From: Pyropia yezoensis | Taxonomy: Eukaryota; Rhodophyta; Bangiophyceae; Bangiales; Bangiaceae | Reading direction: 5' to 3' | Length of the DNA stretch: 64,000 nucleotides | NCBI GenBank assembly: GCA_009829735.1 | Contig: CM020619.1 | Coordinates: 16,931,816 to 16,995,815 of the forward strand | In this document: positions 58,504-64,000 of the stretch, one piece after another | Layout: the number at the start of each line of letters is the position of its first letter | How positions within the stretch are numbered: the stretch's first letter is position 1 | The notes under the pieces: generated by a model | Database searches by the model: none | Told to the model about the DNA's origin: nothing | Seen by the model: only the letters and a program-made list of their open reading frames with translations | Program-made: the position numbers and the translations under genes

Positions 58504-58971
58504 TGTGGCAAAAACCACTAGCACACACGCACCCAAGTTGGGGCGGTGTGCTAGGGCTGCCTCCCGTGTCGGGGGAACCGGAAGAAGTGCAAGTCGCACA
58601 CACTCTGTCCCTGTTGTGGGGCAAACCCCGCACGGACAAACAAGAGGATGGTGTGTGGTCCAACAGTTTCTTGGTCGGGACGGGGACGCAGGGCCAAGCC
58701 CCGCTGTCCCTCCCCTTATCCCCCCAGGGTCCACTCAGAATCTCGCCACTCAGAATCTCCCACCCCAGCACCTGCCCACCGGGCCACACGAAAATTCAAG
58801 ACGATAAATGCAGAAAACCCTCAAATCCAAGTTGGATTTACTACTAAGCTAACTATCCCAAACTTAGGGAATATGGACCCAAATGCAGGGGGAGGAACGG
58901 ATCAGGCTAGTGGCCTGCCGCCCCTTGCATGGCACGTGTTGCCCCCCTACCTGGGGGTCAATACTGCCACA
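58504..58971 (-). repeat. 5' LTR of B2
   Basis: 468 bp; about three differences by eye from the copy at 49596-50063. Followed by the ATCCC target duplication and the resumed B1 pol. Confidence 0.95.
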
Positions 58972-58976
58972 ATCCC

Positions 58977-61638
58977 CTACCTAGGATTGACAACTGTCTG
59001 GTCTCACTGGGGGAGGCAAACGTGTTCTCTACCCTAGACTGTAAAGCGGGGTATTGGCACGTTCCCATTTCCCCGGACGACAGGCATAAAACTACCTTTA
59101 CCTTTCACTGTGGTACCTTCCAGTGCAAACGACTACCGTTTGGACTGTGCAACGCGCGGGCAACTTTCCAGCGCGCCATGGACATGATTCTGGCCGGAGT
59201 ACGGTGGCAGATCTGTCTTGTGTACCTAGACGATATCATTGTGTTCTCCCGGAGTCCGGAGGAGCACATTGGCCATCTTGGCCAGGTGTTCAAGCTACAT
59301 GCCGACGCCGGGGTGTCACTGAAGGCGAGTAAGTGCCACCTCTTTACTCAAGAGGTGGAATACTTGGGACATGTTGTCCGTCCGGGGCGCCTCAGTGTCA
59401 ACGAGAGAAACTTGAGAGCCATCGGTCAGGCTCGGTACCCCCGGACGCAGACCCAGATGAGGGGCTTCCTCGGGATGTGTAACGTGTACCGACGTTTCAC
59501 CAAGGGCTTCGCCAAGGTGGCGAAGCCGTTGAATGAGCTAGTGAGCTCAACGCTACCGAAGAACCTGCCTCCCCCAAGTCGGGTGGAGCAGGAATCCTTT
59601 GAGACTCTTAGGGATCTTCTGCTGAAGCCCCCTATCCTGGCTATTCCCAGGTTGGGAGGCCACTACATCTTGGATGTAGACGCTAGCTACGACCAACTTG
59701 GTTGTGTGTTGCTTCAGCAGCAGCCGGACAAGGAGTACTTGCTGGAAGGATACTTCAGCAAGGGGCTGAACTCGGCGGAGAAGAACTATGGAGTCACCGA
59801 GCTGGAAGGACTCGCAGTGGTGTGCGCGGTGACGTCTCTTCGTCACTACCTAGAAGGTGAGAAGTTACTCATCCGCTGTGACCACCGCGCGTTGCAGTTC
59901 ATCGTTAAGACGGATTGCACGAACACACGCCTCAACAGGTGGAGGGTGCGACTAGCACCCTTCAACTTTGATATTGAGTACCGTCCCGGCAGGCAACATG
60001 CCCTAGCCGACGGCCTTTCTTGGGTATCTACCGAGGGGCTGGAAACTAACTCAGTCGATGATGACATCCCCATCGTGGGGGTAGTCACGCGCTCGTGTCA
60101 GGCGTTGGACCCTGAGGCGCCAGGGAACAAGAAGTACTTGCCCCTGTCCCTGGACGAGGTGGTGAAGGCCCAGGCCGAGGATCCCTTCTGCAAGTCGCAG
60201 AGGGGTCCGCTAGATACGGTGGCGGAGACACGGTTCTTCATCGGAGACGATGGCCTCCTCTTGAGGAGGGGGGCAATTCAGGGGACTGAACAACATGTCG
60301 TTTCCGCATCCCTCAAGGACAGCATCCTTGAGAGGGAGCATAGCACCCCCACAGGTGGACACCTGGGGTCTAGTGAAACTATACCAGACCCTGAGGACCA
60401 GGTACTACTGGCCGTCCATGGTGGTGGACATCTTCAGCTGGGTGGCTGCCTGCACAAGTTGCGCGCAGAACCGTTTGATGGAACGGAGGCCTACTACGGC
60501 TATGTTGCTGTTCCCGGCCAAGGGGCCCTTTGCCGCGTTGGCAATGGACATCCTTGGGCCCCTGCCATTGATCGAGGAGGGCAACCAGTACCTCCTGGTC
60601 ATCTGCGATCGCTTCACGAAACTTACGCGAGCGATCCCTCTGGCAGAGATCACGGCCATGTCGGTCGTTTCAGCCTTCCTAGATCACTGGGTTGCCGCGT
60701 ATGGCATCCCGGACAGTACACTGCCGGACAGTGGACCGCAATTTGCGTCCGTTCTGTTTCAGGGAGTGCTGGATATGTTGGGGGTTCAAGCAAACTATGC
60801 CACCCCCTACCACCCACAAACTAATGGGCAGGTGGAGCACTTCAAGAAAGCTTTTGTTCGACAGCTGCGGCACAATGTGAGTGAGCACGTGAAAACGTGA
60901 CACCAATACATTTCTATTCTTACGACCGCATACAGCTCGCAGGTTCACTCATCTACCGGGGAAGTACCCCCCGCTTTTGTGACCCCCCGTCGTGTGCGGT
61001 CTATTGCCGTACGGCGGCCGCTCCCAACTAGGGAGGCCATTGGCAGTACCCCTTCTCCCACTGATAGTAAGGCGGAGTTCGCTGCTAGGCTCGAAAAACT
61101 CATCCCTCAAGTCAGGGCTGAGATGGACAAAGCGCAGAAGCGCTATAAGCGTACCTTTGACAAGAAGGTGCGCAACGCCAAGCACGTCCCCGAGCAGGGT
61201 GACTGGGTGCTGGCTCACTCACATACCCCAACTGGGGGTAAGTTGGTGTTCCAGACGAAGGGGCCATACCGGTTCCTTCGTAGCGATGGGAGACGGTTTA
61301 CCATCGAAAGTGACGATGGGGTCCGCCCAGTACGCGGACAGGACGTGGTAAAACTTGCACCACCTCCTGCAGGCGACCCGGCTTGGGCGCGTGCGCTGAA
61401 ATCGTGGCGCCGGCATTCGCTACCTGCGGCCAAACAGGGCCCGCAGGAGTACGTGTTCGATACGTTCATCGACCACGGGTGGGATGAGGACACTAACCGC
61501 CTCATGTTGAGGGTGCGTTGGTTCGGCTACAAGGCTAAGGATGATACATGGGAATACGTGGAGGACCTTCCCGCTGAGAAGGTCCGGGCATACAGCGCCC
61601 GAAATGATATCGACCCTAACTGCCCTCCCTCAATGTGA
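58977..61638 (+). pseudogene. pol: RT to chromodomain of B1 (3' part of split pol)
   Basis: Continues the frame of 48273-49595 (LPRIDNCLVSLGEANVFSTLDC). RT catalytic CLVYLDDIIVF, RNase H (LDVDASYDQLGC, RCDHRALQFI) and a Cys-containing linker are in frame 1. At about 60370-60382 an extra base relative to B2 shifts the frame before the HHCC finger. Integrase motifs (AMDILGPL, LPDSGPQF, NGQVEHF) follow in the new frame. TGA at 60898-60900 replaces the Trp codon of WDQY. The frame then stays open through the basic domain and chromodomain (YVFDTFIDHGWDEDTN, LRVRWFGYKAKDDTWEY) to 61638. The integrase second-Asp region reads DSG instead of DNG. Confidence 0.9.
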
Positions 61639-61751
61639 AGGAAGGCCAAGTGACGGTGCCAAGAGAGTGCTTCAAGTCGAAGTGGTACGCAGAGTGGCTT
61701 TTAACTACAGCCCTAACCCTCACACTCTCACAACAAAGGGTCAGCTGCCAA

Positions 61752-63640
61752 CTAGGAACGCATGCTAGACTCCCCAACACCATGGCCGTCGCCCTCACTT
61801 GGAGGCGAGCGGCGAGACCCACGCCGATAACGTTCCCCACCCGTCAGCGGGGGTGGCAGCTCCAAGTCGGAAGCGTCGCGCCCCTTACGGTCGCGCAAGT
61901 GGCGCCGACCGCGGCTACTATTCGGCTTGGTCTTGCGCGCAAGTTGACGACGCAGACGCCGGACCGACTCCGTCTCAGACGGGGTAGAGGACTCCGAGAC
62001 GGAATAAGACAACTCGTCTTCCGACACGGAGGGAGAGCGCCGCGAGTGACGGCGACGACGGCGAGGAGGCGAGCATGCCCGGCTTGCCCGACGCTTGCCG
62101 CGCCCATGTGGGGCCGGCTGGGGCACAATCGACCCAATACGAGCCCACTCGGTCGTCATGAGCCCCGCTACCGACTCGCAACTTGCGGTTCCCACAACAG
62201 TACGAACGCGCTCCTCAAGTTGAGGAGTCTCGGAAACTTGAAGGGTTGCAGCGGACGAGGCCAACCAAGAAATGGTGCGCACCAACGTGGTGATCATCAT
62301 CTCGGAGGTCAAGGGCGTGGCCGGCAATACCAACTTGGGATAGACCGTAAGGAGGGTGGCCCCCAAGTTGGGGGACACCGGAGTAGACGACTCAACGGCA
62401 AGGCCTATCGGGATGTCCCCGTGCGGCTGGAATGGTACAGGAGGAAGCGGAGGGGCTCGCCGAGTAGGCGGAGCCCGAGAGAAACTGCGACCCCTACTCG
62501 GGGCCCCCGCAGTTGGTTGAGTCAAGTAGCCATCGTGGGAGGTCACGGCCACCACGATTGTCTTGTCCGGGGGAGGCGCAGTGTGGCGTTTCACCCCGGG
62601 CCAGACGGGTAGTCCCCGATGCCCAGCCCCTCCTGGAGTACCACACGGCCGTCGTGAAGTTTACGACTGACTCAGACGAACTGGCGAAGTGTGCCACCGT
62701 CCTTGGGCCCGCGGGAGGATCGGCGCAACTTGTGATCGATGCTCTCCCACTCGATGAGCTTGTGGAGGCGCAGCATCTCCTCACGTAGAGTGAGCTGTCC
62801 CGAGCAGCACCACTCAGCAATTAGCTGAGGGGTGAGCTGCTCGAAAGCTTGGATAAGCCGGGGGGATAGATGCCAAAACATCCCCCGCCGCTGAACACAA
62901 GACACGCAGGTCGACATGACCTCGAGGAGCCACTGGGTTGCCAACATGGCGAACACCAGGAGGTCCGGGCTAGCCGTGAGCATGAGGGAGCCGACGTGGT
63001 CGAACAACCGTGGTAGTACCGTCGGAAACCCGTGGGGGACCTCAACTTGAGGCCACCACTCGGGCTTCTTCGGATAGTACTGCTCCGTACTGGCAGCAGA
63101 CTGTTGAGGAAACTCAAGTTGAGCCGAGGTCACCAAGTAGGGACCTCGCCGGTAGTCCTTCACCATCGGCACATCAAAGTGATGAGTGTGCGGATCGACG
63201 TCGCGAAGGTACGGGGGGCGAGTTCCCACAGCGTCCCAAGTGAAGGTTGGCACGTCGTCAGCGCCCAAGATAGTACCCCCACGGTCCACCATGGCCTTAG
63301 CCCGCTGGACGTCCTCGACCTCGTCCTCATCCAGGAAGGCAAACTGGTCCGTCCTGAAGTCGGGAGGAAACCCGACCCCACGGGGGAACTTCTCCCGTAG
63401 GCGGTCCCATACGCGACTCATCGCTGTGCCGAGTCGGCCACAGCGGAGAACCGTCAACCCCTCCTCATACAGAGGCCAAGCGGGGTAAAACCACCGCCCC
63501 AAGGCCTCCCGTGGTGCAACGCGGCCCCCCTCCGGGGGAGATCCCGCCGCCAACCCAAAGCCGGGCGACGCGGGCGTCCCATCCCCCGAAACGACCGCGG
63601 AGCCCCCGCCGGAAGTCCCGGCGGGCGCTGTGTGAGGAAC
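61752..63640 (-). pseudogene. Antisense accessory ORF of B1
   Basis: The minus-strand counterpart of the 50402-52345 ORF, ending 113 bp from the pol stop. Similarity begins at about 63640 (APAGTSGGGSA) and continues through REALGRWFYPAWPLYEEG, YLVTSAQLEFPQQ, YYPKKPEWWPQVEVPHGF, and ATQWLLEVMS. TGA at 62674-62672 replaces Trp, and a one-base loss near 62600 shifts the frame. The linker and RS-like tail (RRRRRHSRRSPSVSEDELSYS) then follow to the stop at 61752. Upstream of 63640 the frame stays open to 63865 but the sequence no longer resembles B2, so the N-terminus is replaced or highly diverged. Confidence 0.75.
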
Positions 63641-64000
63641 CACCCACACTTGGGCAGCCCTCAACGTACTCGTGATGGTGTCAGCGACCCGTGCCAGCCA
63701 AAAGGGCGACAGGGTGCGGGGAAGAGGATGGAGGTGGTGACGGTGGTGGGTCTGGGGAAGAGGACGGCGCGACGTCGGTGGTGATCGAGAGGGTTCAAAG
63801 GGTGAAGGTCGTCTTTGGTCTGTGTCTGTGGTTGCCCTTCCGGTCTCCCCCGGTGGCGCCGACACTCACGCACTATATACTCGCGTCGGGGCACCCGAGG
63901 TGCCCCAAAGCATGCGTTTCCCCGTCGCTCCACCGGTAGGCACAAAACGGCCCAAAAACAAAGCATGGCTCTCAGAACAAAGCATGGGCGGGCGTGCGCA
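63641..64000. other. Right edge: unassigned sequence with TATA-like box and hairpin
   Basis: No similarity to the 338 bp between the B2 antisense ORF and its LTR was recognised. It contains TATATA at 63874-63879 (GTATATAGTG on the minus strand), a perfect 8-bp stem GGGGCACC-CGA-GGTGCCCC at 63888-63906, and two AACAAAGCATGG motifs near the end. It is unclear whether this is B1 3' sequence or host DNA. Confidence 0.4.

Larger units (their letters stand above)
49596..58971 (-). mobile_element. Element B2: complete LTR element nested in B1 pol
   Basis: 9376 bp on the minus strand. LTRs of 468 bp at 58504-58971 (5') and 49596-50063 (3'). Target duplication ATCCC at 49591-49595 and 58972-58976. 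In its own 5'-3' direction: LTR, PBS, gag, pol with chromodomain, antisense ORF (therefore plus strand), PPT, LTR. The LTRs differ at only about three positions by eye, so integration was recent. Yet gag is frameshifted, pol has four nonsense codons and the antisense ORF has one. This suggests it was mobilised in trans as an already defective copy, or that its LTRs were homogenised. Confidence 0.95.
45899..63640 (+). mobile_element. Element B1: Ty3/gypsy chromovirus, split by nested element B2
   Basis: Parts are 45899-49595 and 58977 to about 63640. It begins with the last 312 bp of a 468-bp-type LTR, then PBS, gag, protease-RT-RNaseH-integrase-chromodomain, and an antisense ORF. The pol reading frame is continuous across the B2 insertion when one copy of ATCCC is counted. 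The 5' LTR lacks ~155 bp and no 3' LTR is seen before 64000, so the element is truncated or continues beyond the window. Multiple nonsense codons and frameshifts mark it as defective. Confidence 0.88.

Noticed and set aside
1..64000. tRNA or rRNA genes
   Set aside because: No cloverleaf with B-box-like GGTTCGA and matching stems or rRNA core sequence was recognised by eye; a covariance-model scan would be decisive.

Overview
The window is eukaryotic nuclear DNA. The left half has spliced genes, very GC-rich Ala/Gly/Pro-rich coding sequence and homopolymer C/G runs of 20-33 bases. The right half is packed with chromodomain-type Ty3/gypsy LTR retrotransposons. Introns are 110-801 bp, mostly with GTACGT/GTATGT-like donors. 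Extreme GC, Ala-rich proteins, a FAS1-Hint (hedgehog-type autoprocessing) secreted protein and abundant LTR elements fit a GC-rich alga, most plausibly a bangiophyte red alga. That assignment is inference from content only; no taxonomic marker gene is present.

Host half (1-27.5 kb). 1-2.8 kb is low-complexity DNA with no supportable gene. Then come a two-exon GATA zinc-finger factor (2835-5081, +); an EAF6-type histone acetyltransferase subunit (core 6165-6320, -); a four-exon Tim17/22/23-family protein resembling complex I subunit NDUFA11 (7550-9790, +); a CLASP/TOG-like protein (11341-14618, +) whose reading frame changes at a C run or a 110-bp intron; a membrane-anchored SAM methyltransferase (16061-17244, +, two exons); and a secreted FAS1-Hint fusion (19176-20396, -). 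A foldback element (21.8-22.2 kb), a ~2-kb element with ~600-bp inverted arms (22.7-24.7 kb) and a frame-disrupted tyrosine-recombinase-like gene (25229-26970, +) follow.

Retrotransposon half (27.5-64 kb). Element A (27518-45185, +) has 573-bp LTRs and a CAGCA target duplication. It carries gag, protease, RT/RNaseH/integrase/chromodomain and an additional ORF on the OPPOSITE strand between pol and the 3' LTR. Its 3' part has been amplified: one 2.1-kb segment without, and three tandem 2673-bp units with, a nested solo LTR flanked by GGCGC. A second family is present as two copies. B1 (about 45899 to at least 63640, +) has a 5'-truncated LTR. B2 (49596-58971, -) is inserted inside B1's RT, with ATCCC target duplication and 468-bp LTRs. 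The B1 pol frame continues exactly across the insertion. B1 and B2 also carry an antisense ORF converging on pol, and its product resembles that of element A.

The strongest candidate for something undescribed is this conserved antisense accessory ORF family shared by two distinct chromoviral families. The tandem amplification inside element A and the FAS1-Hint gene come next. Most retroelement genes carry nonsense codons or frameshifts, so none of the copies is evidently autonomous.
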